A stretch of 64,000 bases of DNA from Aphelocoma coerulescens (taxonomy: Eukaryota > Chordata > Aves > Passeriformes > Corvidae), in contig NW_027184085.1 in NCBI RefSeq assembly GCF_041296385.1, positions 11,775,301 to 11,839,300 on the forward strand. The letters run 5' to 3'. Below, one piece after another: positions 46,051 through 59,000 of this stretch (position 1 is its first letter; every line of letters starts with the position of its first letter). Below the pieces are notes generated by a model. It saw only the letters and a program-made list of their open reading frames with translations. It had not been told where the DNA came from and made no database searches. A program made the translations under genes and the position numbers.

Positions 46051-49000
46051 ATTTTGGGTGCAGAGGGAAACATTTTTCACTGCTTAAGCAGTATTTGGTT
46101 TTGCTGGTCATCAGACTGAATCAGCCAGTGCCACAGTGTCTTGTGGCACTTCACAACAAGTAAAAATAGTATCACAAATCTCTCATGTCCCATCTAACTG
46201 AACTTTCAGTTTAGAACTGCTAGAGTTCCATGGCCAGACATTGTTGCTCCTGTTGCAACAAGCAGCAGCAGTTGCTATTTTGAGTTCACCCACATCACTA
46301 AAACTGTTAATAGGCATCTGCTCGAGTAACAAGAGCAGTCTGTTGGCTAATACGTGAACTCACTTGGAAGCCAGGTGTGCCCATGTGTTAGGATGACTTC
46401 ATGCACACTTTTATGCTGCTTGCCTGGGCTGCTGCTCTAGAGCAAAGGCTAAGTGACATGTGTGATGAAACCAGACCTTGCTGTAGCGAGTCCAGCCACT
46501 GTCATAAATTGCACTGATTCACTTATTCCTTACTTATCTAGCCCTGATAACTTGTGTATGCCTCTTCCCAAAATCAAGGGCAGTCTGAACATAATTGCTG
46601 TTTTGGTACTGCTGCTGTCTACTGGCTGCCGACAAGGTTGACCGCAAAGGATTTTTCAGATACCTAAAATTTAGATACGCAGCTCTTAGAGCACAACAGT
46701 CTAAATCCATGACAGTCTGGTTTCCTCTGTTTTGAAGCCAAGCCTTAAGGGCATAATTCAAGGCAACCAACAGGAGCTGTCCTATATTTTGTGCAAGATA
46801 AGCAAGGAAAATTATCCTTCTCTTCAGTTCCCAGAAGCTGCTCTTAGCTACAGTTTTTGAGGAGGAGAAAAAGGATGTCTTTTTAATGGGAATTAGTTGG
46901 TTGTATTTGTATCTCAATTCATAAGATGTGGTAAGTGCTCTTGGATTGGAGATGAGGGTAAAATCAGGGATGGACTACATATTTTCCTCATCCCTTTCTA
47001 AAGGAAATCTTTAATATATTGTAGTTTAGTACTGAAGATGTCTTGGGGTAAGGAAGACTGCGCTTCTCTGTAACCTCATTGTTAGCATAAAAAAATGAAG
47101 AGTGGGAAGAGTAGGAAGTCTTCAAGGTGTATGTGAGACATAGGAATTACACAAACACTTCTCCAGCAGTAAGGCTGGAGAAAACTCTGTGCTGGAATGA
47201 AGACAACGAAGGAAATTTCACTGATGTACTGAAGTTTTCTAGGCTTTCCTGCAGTGGCGGAACTGAAGATGAGTATAATTGCTGATATTCTAGTATATTT
47301 CTTGGTGTCCCTGCCAGAGGGCATTGCTTTGGTGCTTGAATGACACCATGCTTGTGGAAGAGATGGCCCTGCTCCCTCTTTTTTCACTTCTACTCTTCTC
47401 ATTTTGAGGGTATCTGACCCTGCAGTGAGCCAGGTCAAGGACAAGAAATGATGGAAAATTACTCTGTGGGGTGAGTGTCAGCTGGGTAACTCCCTGCTCT
47501 GTGTTACTGTAGGGTCAGCCCTGAGAGGAATGATGGAAGTAGGAGGAACAGCAGGCTGTCCCTTCCTCCAACTGTTGCTTGGTTTAGCTACAGTGTCAGA
47601 TCACACCCTGAGAATATTGGCCCAAAAAGCACAAAGGTGGGCATGCCAGCAGAAGACTTGCAGGAACACACAAGTAAATAAGGCTGCTAATTTAAATATT
47701 TAGCAGAATTTGTACAGTCCGCAGCTGAGAGATGAGAGTGTGACTCTTAGATGGAAGAGAGACTCCTCACTTCATGCTTTTGCTGTATTGCTGTATCTCA
47801 CCTGATTTACTGTGTGTGAAGCCAGCCCCATTAACTGGAGAATCCTTTGTCCTTGACACACTTAATTGCTGTGAAATCCTTCCTGGGGGTGACTGTTGCC
47901 ATGTGAACACGTGTGTTTGGAGAGAAGGAATGGGATTTATCGCTCTGTCACAAATGACTATTGTCAAAGCATGATGTGTAGTCACAGGAGGATGCTTGTA
48001 GACTGGGAATCTGTGAGCAGGGTGCCTGGGTGGGAGCAAATGCCAAGACTGGAAGCTAAGCAGTAGATGTGCACACTTAAAGAATGTGTAGACAACAGAA
48101 ACCACAATCATGTCTTGACAAAGCAACAAGTCTCTTCTGTCTGAGGAGCTGTATTTTCTCCACTCTCCTCAGCCCTTGCTTCTCATTATCAAACTCAAAA
48201 CCTGCCATTAAAGACATAAAAGCTGGCCGCCTAAAAGGATGACCATTTTAATTGTTGCTAGAGGCTATCACATGTAACACTCGAGAAAGTTGCTACAGTA
48301 ATACCAGGAACTATCATTTCAGAGTTGAATTTGTTTACAGACAGTCCACAGTTTATTCACACAGTGAAGAATGAATGTGTCTACCCAGTAAGACAGAAGT
48401 TCTTCATTGTTTCTGCTTAGAAAGGCAGATTTTGAAAAATTACAATTAAAAATATGGCTACTGATGTGTTATTTGGTCTCTAATACTTGAGATTGGAGTG
48501 TTTTCTGTAGTAAGTAGTCAGTTTGTGTCCTGACTTCAAAAGCATCTAGAATCTTAAACAGTGGCAAAGTGGATTTTCAAATGTGTGAAGATTAATCCTG
48601 TCTAAACATGTTTTGCCTGCTTCTTATATATGACAAGATGCTCGTCAACATTTTTAGGCACCTACACACATTTAAGTATCTAGCTCTTTGATACGAGGAT
48701 TATGTAAGTGTTTAAGTGGTTTGTTTAGGTATATTGGCTTTTAACCATGTTCTGGGTTACCCTAGAAAAGGCAGCTTGTCTGAAGGCTCTGATGGTTTGG
48801 ATTGTTTTCACTGTCTTGTCTATAGGCAAAAACTGAAAAGTTTTAGGACCCTTTTCTGTGGGTATTGAAGATCAGCTGAAAAATACGTTTGACAATTGCT
48901 GTCTTGTCGAATGGGACAAGAAGGTTAGAATTGTGATTTGTTTCCAAATACCTTCAATACTAAATAATTAAAATAGTAGAGTGTCTTTTGAAATTGAAAA

Positions 49001-52000
49001 TTGACTGTGCAGTTCAGCAGAAAAGGTACCTATTGTCAGAATCAGAGCCAAGACAGGCTGGGATTTCCCAATGCTAATTACCAGCTCTAACTTCTGGTAT
49101 TTCTGGAAATGCCCATTTGTTGTACTATTATGCAGGGGTTGAGAAGTTTGCAGTTCTAATGAAAATTTCTGCTTTCTGGCCTTTGCTGTAATCATTGTTC
49201 CATAAATCTCAAAGTGATGAGGCAGTTAGGTATGTTGTAGTGTAAAATCTCAATCTTAATCTGGACTCTATGCTAATTAAGTCTTGGCATTTCTTTTTAA
49301 TGCCAAATGTTCGAAGTAGTGAGTTTCCATTTAGCAGTTTTTAAAATATGAAAAGCTAAGTTACTTGGGGGTCTGGAATGGAAAGATTGCTGGGATACGT
49401 TCAATGGAAACCTGTGTTCTTGTGCACTCTGGGCTGAATGTGTGGGAGAACAAAACTTGGGTGGGGCAACTTGAAAAATAATAAAGCAGGATCTCCTGCA
49501 AATAGCCCTTAAATTGCTCTGTTCACTGAAAGTTACAATTAACCTAAAAAGGAGCATGGGATTGAAATTTGCAGTATCTGCTTTGTACATAGATACTTTC
49601 AGGGTAATTGTGACCAAAAAAACCCTACATACAAAGGTCACTCTGACAGAAAAGTGAAATGACAGTGTTGTTTGACAAATGTACATAGTTATTTAGAAAA
49701 CGAGCTACTGAAGCTTGCTTTTATTTCAGTGCCTTGCTTTTATTGTGTGTTGGATTGAATCAGCCTGAAACACATCATCAGGAGTGTAGCTTTTGTTCAG
49801 TTTACTGTGTTCTTCAGTAGTAATCTTTGATTCCACTATACAGTGTGTGGTGGAAGGCTTGATCTCTGGTGTGTACGGACTGCCCTCAACCACCTCTTCT
49901 TAGGAATGGAAAATTAAACCTTCTCTCCCTCTCGAAACAGGTGCTGTGGCTCCTGATTCTCCCTCCTTCTGTTAGGAGTCAAGGGTTTTACCTTCCACCC
50001 CATGTTCTGCTATTTGGCTTCATACCTCTGGTTCTGGACAGCGTAAGACTCTGCTCTACTCAGCTTGCTCTGATTTGTCCAGGAAAGAAATTAAATGTGT
50101 TCTGAGTATATTAGAGTAAGACCTGCTGCCTCTTCCAGTCAGTCCAGTGTGAACCTCTTGCCATCAGGTAGTGTATTTTCTTTACTATTGACAATAGGAA
50201 TGTCCTCAGAGTACTTACAAGATTATCTTATCCAGGGGAACTGTAATTCTGGTGTACAGGAGCCCCCTGTGAGGGGGCCAATATCAACCCATAAGTTATG
50301 CAGCATCTCTTTTAATAGTGAAAAGGAAATGTAATGGAGAAGACAAGTGAAGACTGACCAATAAGGGTATGGGAAAACAGAAGGGAAGCAAGAAGGTCTG
50401 AAAGGGATGAGAAAGAAGGGACAGTTGAAGGGTCAGAGTTACTATTTTGGTAACTGTTCTGTGAGAAGAAAAGCAACTGGGCTCCTGTGGGTTGCCTGTT
50501 GATCATCTGTCTCTAGATGGGAAAGTACAAAAAGTGTTTAAGACTAAATAACTTGCAGATATTCTGTAAACAACCTGCTGCATCTCCAAATATTTGAGAC
50601 AGAAAGGAAAGGGAATTAGTTAAATGAGAACTGTGCTCTGGTGTTTGGAATTACAGTAGACAAACCTGGATGGGAGTTAGTTTACTTTGAATAAACACAT
50701 GGTTACTTCCTAAAACAGGATTATGAAATGGGAGGGAGTAGGAAGAAGAACGGCAAATTGGCATATACAAACTGGAAAAAACTAGTATTTTTAAATATAT
50801 GGGTAACAAGAAAGGAATCTTTTTGTGTAGAAACATTTCTTTTGTGTCCCTATAAAGGGAGCACAGAAGTTTCCAAGGCCTGAGTTTGGAAGAGTTGGAA
50901 AAAAGCAACTGTAGTTTTTTTTATTTGTTTGTTTATATTTAGTAAGATTTAAATGTAAAGTAGAATACATTTTAAAATTATAAATGAGCAGTCTGTGTGT
51001 CCTTACTGTGGTACACTATATCCCCTCTTCCTTTTTGGCATTGCTCATGCCTGATCTGATATGTCCAGCTGTTGAAGTTGTCTGTTAAGATTCATGTAAA
51101 GGAGAGTATTTTAAGGAATGGCCCAGTCTTTATGTTTGAAGGCTTTTGTCTTGTTTTTTGTTGTTAGTAAAGACAATTTGCTGTGAATATCTGCTGTAAT
51201 ATTACCTAGTGAATATAATACCCATATGCTTTATTTTAGGGGAGATTTGAGCCTTTTCATTCTGTGCTTATACTTTGGTAGGCTGTGAATAGTACAAGCA
51301 GACCACAAATGCTAGGGAGTTAGTCAGGCTGAAAGAGGTGTGTTGTTTACCTGATTACAGCAATGTGTTCTAGTGCTATTCTTCAAGAAGCTGTTCTGAT
51401 TGTGTGTAGTCCAGGCAAATCCCCAGCATTAGGGGATTTTTTGCTTTTTTTGATTTTTTGCCATTTTTTGCTTCCTTGCACATTGTCACACTTCAGGAGT
51501 ACTGAATATATGTCTCATATGTGTTCTAAATATCTGTGAAGCTAAAGCATAGAGTAGAATCAGTGTCAGTGGCTATTCTTCCCAGGAAATGGAAAGTGTG
51601 GACTTGTGTAGCTCTTCTGACACTTGAAAACCTATTTATTGAGCTATTTTTCCTACTTTAGGACCTAAATGATCTGGACAAAGCTGCAGCCTTAAGCTTT
51701 TAAAAATACTGCTAACATGTGGTAGCAAAAGCCATCACAATTGAATGTCTTTTAACTACAGCTTAAAGATGTCTTAATTTCTTAGACTCACAGTTTATAT
51801 CCACATTTATTGTTACTACAGGTACTCTCTTCCTGTATTGAGGTTGTTATGTGGACTTAATATTTACCTTCAAATATTTTGAGGTAGAAAACTCTTTAAG
51901 TGGTGTTCTTATTCCACGTGACACTAGTGCTACTTTATACGATTTGGATTTTAAGAGGTGGCATAGTGTAATTAGCAGAACATAATCTGAAACTTTGGCT

Positions 52001-52597
52001 GAATTTACTCCTGTATAGCTGTCTGAGGACTCTCATTCCCCAGATGTGCTGTGTGTATGTCTCAGATGAAATACACAGCTAACTGTCCAGAGCACTTGCA
52101 TTGACTTGATTGCAATGATAAAAGCAAAGGTATTTTAATAACTTTGCAAATGATGTGGTTACCAATGTGTGTGTATGTGTCTGACATACCTGTGTGGCTC
52201 AGTTCATGGGTGCTTACCTCTTTTCTTTCATCTTTGCTTCTTTGCTGTGTGTGGTGGAAACTTCCTAGGAGTCTCACAAACTTGGCTAACCTGTCTGCTT
52301 ATCCAGAGCCTGAAACAGGGCCCTTTGAAGTCAGAATAAAGATTTCAGTCTGCTTGGCTGACCATTGAATCAAGAATGAAAACCAAAATTCTGGCTCCAT
52401 GGGTGAATATGGTGGGCTCCAGTTAGGGATGGATTTCCCCTCAATGCAGCATAGGAATACACTTGGATATTGAAGATGCTCAGATTGGCAGGTTATCCAA
52501 CAGTAGCTTCTTTTTGGGGTCTAGAGGAGGTTGAGTTTTCATTCTGTTCCTCCAGCTTTTTTTTCCTTTGGGATTGCATATGATATGATGTGATATT

Positions 52598-53440
52598 GTT
52601 TGACAGGACAATGGCAACCCATTACATCCAGTTTCAATCTATCCTCTTTCAGTTTCAAACTGTAACCCTTTGTCTTATTGTCTGGAGAAAAAGTCCCTTT
52701 CCATTGTTGTGTACTTGCCCCCTTAAAGTATGAAAAGGCCACAATAAACTATTCTGGAGCCTTCTCTTCTTCAGGCTGAGCAACCCCAGCTCTCTCAGCT
52801 TGTCCTCAAAGGGGAGGTGGTCCAGCCCTTTGACCTCTAGTGGGTCCCTGTCCCTGCTGTGCAGGGACCCCAGAGCTGGATGCAGAGCTCCAGGTGGGTC
52901 TCAGCAGAGCGGAGCAGAGGGGCAGAATCCCCTCCCTCCCCTGCTGCCCACGGGGCTCTGGATGCAGCCCAGGACACGTTTGGCTCTCTGGGCTGTGAGT
53001 GCCATGGCCGGGGCATGTCCAGCCTCTCACCCACAGCACCCCCAAGTCCTGCTGGGCAGGGCTGCTCTGGGTCTGTTCATGCCCAGCCTGTGCTGATACC
53101 GGGGCTTGCCCTGACCCAGGTGCAGCACTTGTCCTTCTGAACCTCATGAGGTTCCCACAGTCCCACTTCTTGAGCTTGTTCAGGTCCCTCTGGATGGCAT
53201 GAGGTCAAACATACCTCTCAGCTTGGTGTCATCTGCAAATTTGCTGAGAGTGCACTGGATTGCACTGGCTGTGTCACAGATGAAGACATTGAGCAGTACT
53301 GGTCCCAGTAAAGGCCTCTGAGGGACACCATGCATCACTGATCTCCGTCTGGACATTGAGACATTGATGAATACCTCCTGGATGCGGCCATCCAGCCAAT
53401 TCGTTATCTACTAAACAGTCTATCAAAGTCATGCATCTCC
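52598..53440 (-). mobile_element. CR1 LINE fragment with RT motifs, missing its 3' tail
   Basis: This is a minus-strand CR1 fragment. Read on the minus strand from the right, it retains HGVPQRPLLGPVLLN (53,276-53,332, the conserved GVPQGS..GP block) and SKFADDTKL (about 53,219-53,245, the reverse-transcriptase catalytic F-A-D-D). It then continues to the C-terminal ORF2 region (GDSAPLL, LELCIQLWGP) and to about 52,598. Several stops and frame changes make it inactive. Unlike a normal LINE insertion it lacks the terminal ATTCTGTG repeats at the left, so the 3' end has been lost or rearranged. No target-site duplication was seen. Confidence 0.9.
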
Positions 53441-56400
53441 AGTTTAGAGAGTAGAATGCTGGGAGAGGCCATGTGTTAATCACATAATTTCTATGTGCTT
53501 ATTAGGGTAAGAAGCAGGACACTTTTCTTTAATTCCTCCAGCTGTGGCTAAGGGAACTGAGCAGCATACCATGTGCTTATGCCTTACGTTGTTGAGAAGG
53601 ACTGCAAGTTCAAGCTGTCTTGGAGTGTATTACTGGCACAGTAAAAGCATACTTAAGGATGGGATATTTGCAGATTTCTTTTTGACCACCCTGTTGTATT
53701 CCTGTCCCACTTGGTACAAACAGCCTGTTGCTGTCTATTTCCCTGGATTTGTCTCACAACTGTCGCCCATCCTGCATCAAAGTGTGATAAATGCAGCAGG
53801 CAGCAGGTGTGCATCCCTGCAGCCCTGGTGTGGCAAATAGGGCTGTGCATGTGAAGTGCTGCACAGCAAGAAGCTGCCCTAGGCTTCATGCTGGGCAGCA
53901 GTTTTTTTCCAGTAGTGAATACCACTTCTTAATGCATATGTTGTTTGCTTGTAAACTTGGAGTTGCTCAGTGTGTTTTGGTTTTGTGATTCGCAGTGTAG
54001 GTTCCTTGTGTGCAAGCCAGGTCTCGTTTCAGCTGGATTGCTGTGCTGGTTATTTAGCATGTTGTGCACTCAAGAGGAAGGTTGTGTTTCCATGTGTTTG
54101 TGAGGAACATTTGCTCAGATTAATGGCACAGCAAAAAATTCTTGGAAGTTTCCGGTGGTGATGCACTCCAGCTATCTCCGTTCACTCAGATGATGGTAAG
54201 ATGCATGAGGTCACGTGTAGGCTGTTAGTTTTTTAGGTTTCTGAGTAATTTCCTTAGAGGGTAATGTAAGGGAAAAAATGTAATTTACATTAATTTATAT
54301 TGCTTTCTAAACTGTGATATAGTGAATGGGATGGGACAAACATGAGCAGTGTGGGGAAAATGGCTACAGGTAAGTTTCTTCTGTTGAAGGGTGGCCACAT
54401 TTCTGTTAAATGGCCTAGGATTTTGGGAGAATGTATGATATGTTTTCTCTCATTTTTAAATGTGGATGCTTGCTCAGTCATTACACATGAGGTAGTAAAC
54501 ACCAAAGTTTCTTTATTATTTTCTTCTTTTAATTTAAGCTAGCTGGGGGAGCATAGGGTCCCCTCCTTTGGCCGTAGAAGCTTGTGTCAAGACTCTTTTC
54601 ATTCACTCATTCTCACCTTGCACAGTTTTGGGCAAATGAGCAGCTATGGCTGCTGTTTCAATCTGTAAAATACACAGTATCTACTTCATTTAGCCTTGCA
54701 GTGTTGGAGGGAAGGCACCCAGTCCAATCTGAGAATTTCTGATGCAAAACAGAAGAACATGAAGCATGAAGTGTTCTTCAGAGACTGGGAAGGCAAGTTT
54801 AGTAAATTAACTTGTAGCTGAAATGAATTTGTCATTTTTAGTGTTTTTCTTCTGCTAGCATGAGAATGTAATTATTATGCCATGGAACTCCATACAAGGG
54901 AGCTTCCATGCCTGGATTTTAGATTTATAATCTGCTTCCTCCCACTTCCAAGTCCAAAGTATCCTGATATGTTTAGGTGAAGATCAAGTCACTTTATGAT
55001 TTACTCTTGAATTGCTAAGTTGCCTGTTTGCTGCAGTGGTGGTTGGGGTTGTGTCTCCCTATAAGCTAACAAAAAAAAAGTGCTATCTGGAAATTGTACA
55101 TAAATACTATTTAATGACAAATTTCTTCCTGCTCTTTGGCAGTAGCAATTCTTCCACTCATTTTCCTCTCCCATCTCCTGGATAACTCCCATAGGTTTAA
55201 TAACTGTGGCTGGGGCAGAATTTTAATTTTCTTAAATTTATGTTTGTCTTTTAAACACTAATAGTTTTTCTGATGTTTGGGTCCCCACCTCCCACCCTCC
55301 ACTGGTCTGTAAATTACCTTAGCGGTGCTCAGTATCTTCAGTTTTATGAAAGTAGGATTGTTTTCGCTCTGTACACACAGCAAAGACAATTAGAAAATTA
55401 CATTCTTTGACTTAAGAAAAACAGTCTTGTACGTGGTACATGCACTGAAGGTGGCTGTAAACAAACTTAGTACAATCTGATTTGGGGGGGTGTGTGGAAT
55501 GGATGCTGTAAATCTTGCCATTGGAATTCACTTAAGCTGCTAGTTGAACAGCATGAGAACTGCCAGTGCAGTGCAATAAAGGAAGGAAAGGTCAGAAGAT
55601 TGGAAAAAAGGCTCTACCCCTCATCTTTTAATGCAATTCTTTGCAGTCCTGTGCAGGGACTTATTATCCCACTTTCACACCTTAAAAATACGGGAGAGGT
55701 GTGGAAAAATGTTTAAATGGGGTAATTGTTGTGGATAGAATAGTAATTCTGCAGTGCTCAAATACTGTGGAAACATGGGGACTGTGTAAATTCTCTTTAA
55801 GGAGAGGCAAGCAGTTTCTACCATGCCCAGACGAACAACTTTGTGAGCTGTACATAGCTTGAGTCTCACCAGACTGTTCTGACTTTGGTATGTCAGCTGG
55901 CTATGGTTGTAAACCTCCGTCTCTTGATTCTCCCCCTGTTTAAACTCAGTGGGTAGCTGGTGTTGCACACTGCTGGAGATCTGACCTGCTTTGCAGGGCA
56001 CTTGAGTTTGTCCCAAATGTGTGTAATAGGACTGCATGAGGGTTCCATCAGTAAGATTCAGAGAGGTGACTTTTAAATAGAGAAGCTGTAAATGGCCCTG
56101 ATGATAGTATCCTTTAATCATTGTTTCCGAGAAGTTGAGACCTGATTTTATCATGACAAGGTGCTAAAAACTTTGTAGGACCACATCTTCTACATTTTAG
56201 TAGTTCAGTTGGAGGATTATTCACAGTTTTTGTCAGTGCATGATCATGGTCTGACCTAGAACATGTCTCCTCCTCCTGTTTTCAGTGTGTGTGTGGGATT
56301 TTGGATGAATTGTCAGTTTTCACACACAGCTGAAATGCATCTTCTTTTCAAGTATGTTTGAGTAATCCATAGTGATTAGGCAAAACAAGTAGGAAAGAAT

Positions 56401-57235
56401 GTGATCTTGCTATATGCCATGATTGTAATGACCCCCTATTTCAAATAAATCAGTTGTTTGTCAGAAGACTCATGTCTGCATAAGCACACGACATTGCTGC
56501 AGACAGGAAGTGCCCTAGTCTGTTGACCTCGTCTCCCAGGGAAAATCAAAAGTTCTCATTAAATTAAAATAAAAAATAACAAAACCAAGAAAAACTCCCC
56601 CAACTTGTCTTAGTAGAAGATGAAGGCAATAATATGTATAACCTCTTTCTTTTCTGTTGTTTATGAATGTGCAATCTGATATTTAAATAGCTTTTAAAAC
56701 CTTTTTAATGCAGCTGAAAGGAGTGAGGTCAGATATATTTTCTTAGTGTTATGTTACACTCCACAAGGGTGAACAGAAAATGGTTTAAAGGAATGCCAAG
56801 AAGCCCCTATTCCCTAACCAATTCCCTTGTCTTCTCTTAACCAGTTTTATTTCACATTGCACGCTTCAGCTGCTGTGAGCATTTCTGGGTTGAGTATAGG
56901 GGCAGGTTTCACTGTGTTCTTAAGTTACAACATCCACGTTCCTTTGCCTGCAATTTAAAGAAGAAAAGTGTCTGGATTTTAAATACAACTGTATACAGAC
57001 CAAGCGTGCTGAAACAGAGATCTTGCTATATGCATTTTTGATGTTAGAAATGGTAGGTGTGCTATGTTATTAACACTATTAATGTGAGAAGAATATTCAT
57101 CACAATTTCCATTACCACTGTTCTCAGGAATTTGGATGTGAATTTATGCAGTACTATCCCCATTTATTGACTTTATTTCTTTATTTCTTGAATTCTAATT
57201 CTTCTGTTTCTAGATAGGTTTTCTTCAAAGCAGCC

Positions 57236-57253
57236 TTTTTTTTTTTTTTTTTT
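57236..57253 (+). repeat. T18 homopolymer
   Basis: This is a run of 18 T followed by ccttcag|gtctagg. The result looks like a strong 3' splice site, but nothing downstream resembles a RAI14 exon. Confidence 0.85.
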
Positions 57254-57333
57254 CCTTCAGGTCTAGGTATAGAAAATTGAAAAAAACTTACATATTACCA
57301 AATCCATGCTCTTACAAACTATCAACCTCCCAT

Positions 57334-57375
57334 CCCCCAAGAAACCCCCAAAAAACCCACCAAAACCCCAAACCC
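57334..57375 (-). other. G-quadruplex motif on minus strand
   Basis: Five C-runs of 5, 5, 3, 4 and 3 bases on the plus strand are separated by 6, 6, 7 and 3 bases. On the minus strand this satisfies the G3+N1-7 rule for an intramolecular G-quadruplex with one spare run. It would form on the template strand of RAI14 intron 2. Confidence 0.8.
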
Positions 57376-57442
57376 AGATTCAGATGTTTCAATATTATAC
57401 ACTAACTAAAATGTTTATGACTGTTTATACCTCTTTGCTGGT

Positions 57443-57528
57443 TTTGCTTGTCACCTAGAATATCCAGTTAAGTAACACAAGCAAACATCTTGTAGAAAAG
57501 AAATTTTGGAAGCAGGTATTTCAAAGAG
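57443..57528 (+). repeat. 86-bp duplicated element, copy A
   Basis: This copy is 86 bases long and begins tttgcttgtcacctagaata. It matches copy B at 61,955-62,040 base for base without gaps, except for three substitutions (T/C, G/C and G/A). Flanking sequences on both sides are unrelated and no target-site duplication is seen. I do not recognise the family. The high identity implies a recent duplication or insertion, or a member of a young repeat. Confidence 0.9.
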
Positions 57529-58984
57529 CTGCAGGGGAAGTAGCCTTTTTTCTGGAGATGCAGTGATCTGTACGTAGCATGAACTTGGGCTTCCTGCTAT
57601 TCATGGGTAAGTCCTTCCTCTGTGGGGAAGGTTACTTGCTCTAGAGTAAGTCACCGCTTTCTGAGGCTTTGAACAGATGTAGTGGAGGCTCTCCTAACAC
57701 CTGGTTTCTGGTCTAAAAGCTCATAGATCTTTTCTTACCTGACCTGGCTGATTCTAGGGGTGCATTTGGTGGTTGGTTAATAGGGCAAATCTTGCAAACG
57801 TTGACAATGTTTGCCAGAGTCTTGCCACAATGAACATGCAAGGCTAGACCAGAAATGAACTAAATTCCTTCACAGAGTGTGTGTGATGTGGATTTTTTAT
57901 GGTCTTGTCTCTTTCATGAGTCATTTCAAACACATACGTGTTAAGTGTAAGTTCCAAAACTAACCTACTGCTTATCTTAATACGTCCTTACATAGTCACA
58001 TCAGGCATTATCCTGGGCTCTTTCCAACTTGGATATCAAGCCAGGATGTCTAAAGTATGACAAAACTAGATAAGCTGACCAGTAGCATTGGTACACGACC
58101 AGGAGTTTAAACTTACTGATCTTCAGCTCCTGTCCTGTTAGGAACATGCAGTTGTAGCTTCTGGACGCAGTGATTTGGCTTTCCAGGGTTCAGCAGCTTT
58201 GCTGACCACCAGGCTTAGGTGATCTCTTGTGACAGTGTTTACAGAAGTCAGAAATATTTGCACAACAGTAATTATTAAAGAGGACTAGGAGCTGTGGTTA
58301 TGAAATCCATCACCCATAACAATAATTAACGCTGAATGGTTGTGTAGAAGGCATGTAGTATGCTAAGAATCTATAATCTGGACTGAGTGCCTGCTACATG
58401 AGATCAAAACCGTGGTTGTTGAACACTGTAACTTACTAAACATGGGGACAGGACCTTATAATGAAATTAGAGGGTCTTCTCTAGTCTTTCTGACACTTGT
58501 AATTCTAGACTTAATTGGGTTTTTCCATGCAATTAATCCTTATCAAATGTGTGATTTGTTGTAGCTTGGGGTTGTAAGGGAAGACTCAAGATCATAGAAC
58601 TTCTGGTGTCACACCCCTCCCTCAGCCTGCATTTCTGGGCAGTTTTCTGTTTGTTCCTGGACTCTTTTGGTAGGGGAAGGCACCAACAGAGGAAACAGCC
58701 TACCATATTTCTTTTTCCTTCAGGAGTGCTCTGGCCAAGTCAGCAAGACCTCTGCTGGATCTTTAACACTACTTGCTTCCTGCAGGGGTGGGGAGGTCAC
58801 CTCAGTCTCCCTTTGTGGGAAAAGGGTTAAGACATTTGAGATTGCCTACCACTGCTGAGCCCTGGAGAAAAGTTCTTGGTTGGAAGCAAAACAAACAAAA
58901 AAACTGGAGGAAAAGAGAATATGTCTATTGACATGGAGTCTGAGTTTTATTTGAAATAGAAAAATAGGAGCTTGCACTGACATG

Positions 58985-59000
58985 AATCATCATCATCATC
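58985..59000 (+). repeat. Short ATC microsatellite
   Basis: About five ATC trinucleotides occur in a row (aatcatcatcatcatc). This is simple sequence in intron 2. Confidence 0.8.

Noticed and set aside
57251..57290. T18 tract plus ccttcag resembling a strong 3' splice site
   Set aside because: The downstream sequence has no coding similarity to RAI14 and no paired donor; it is best treated as a homopolymer.
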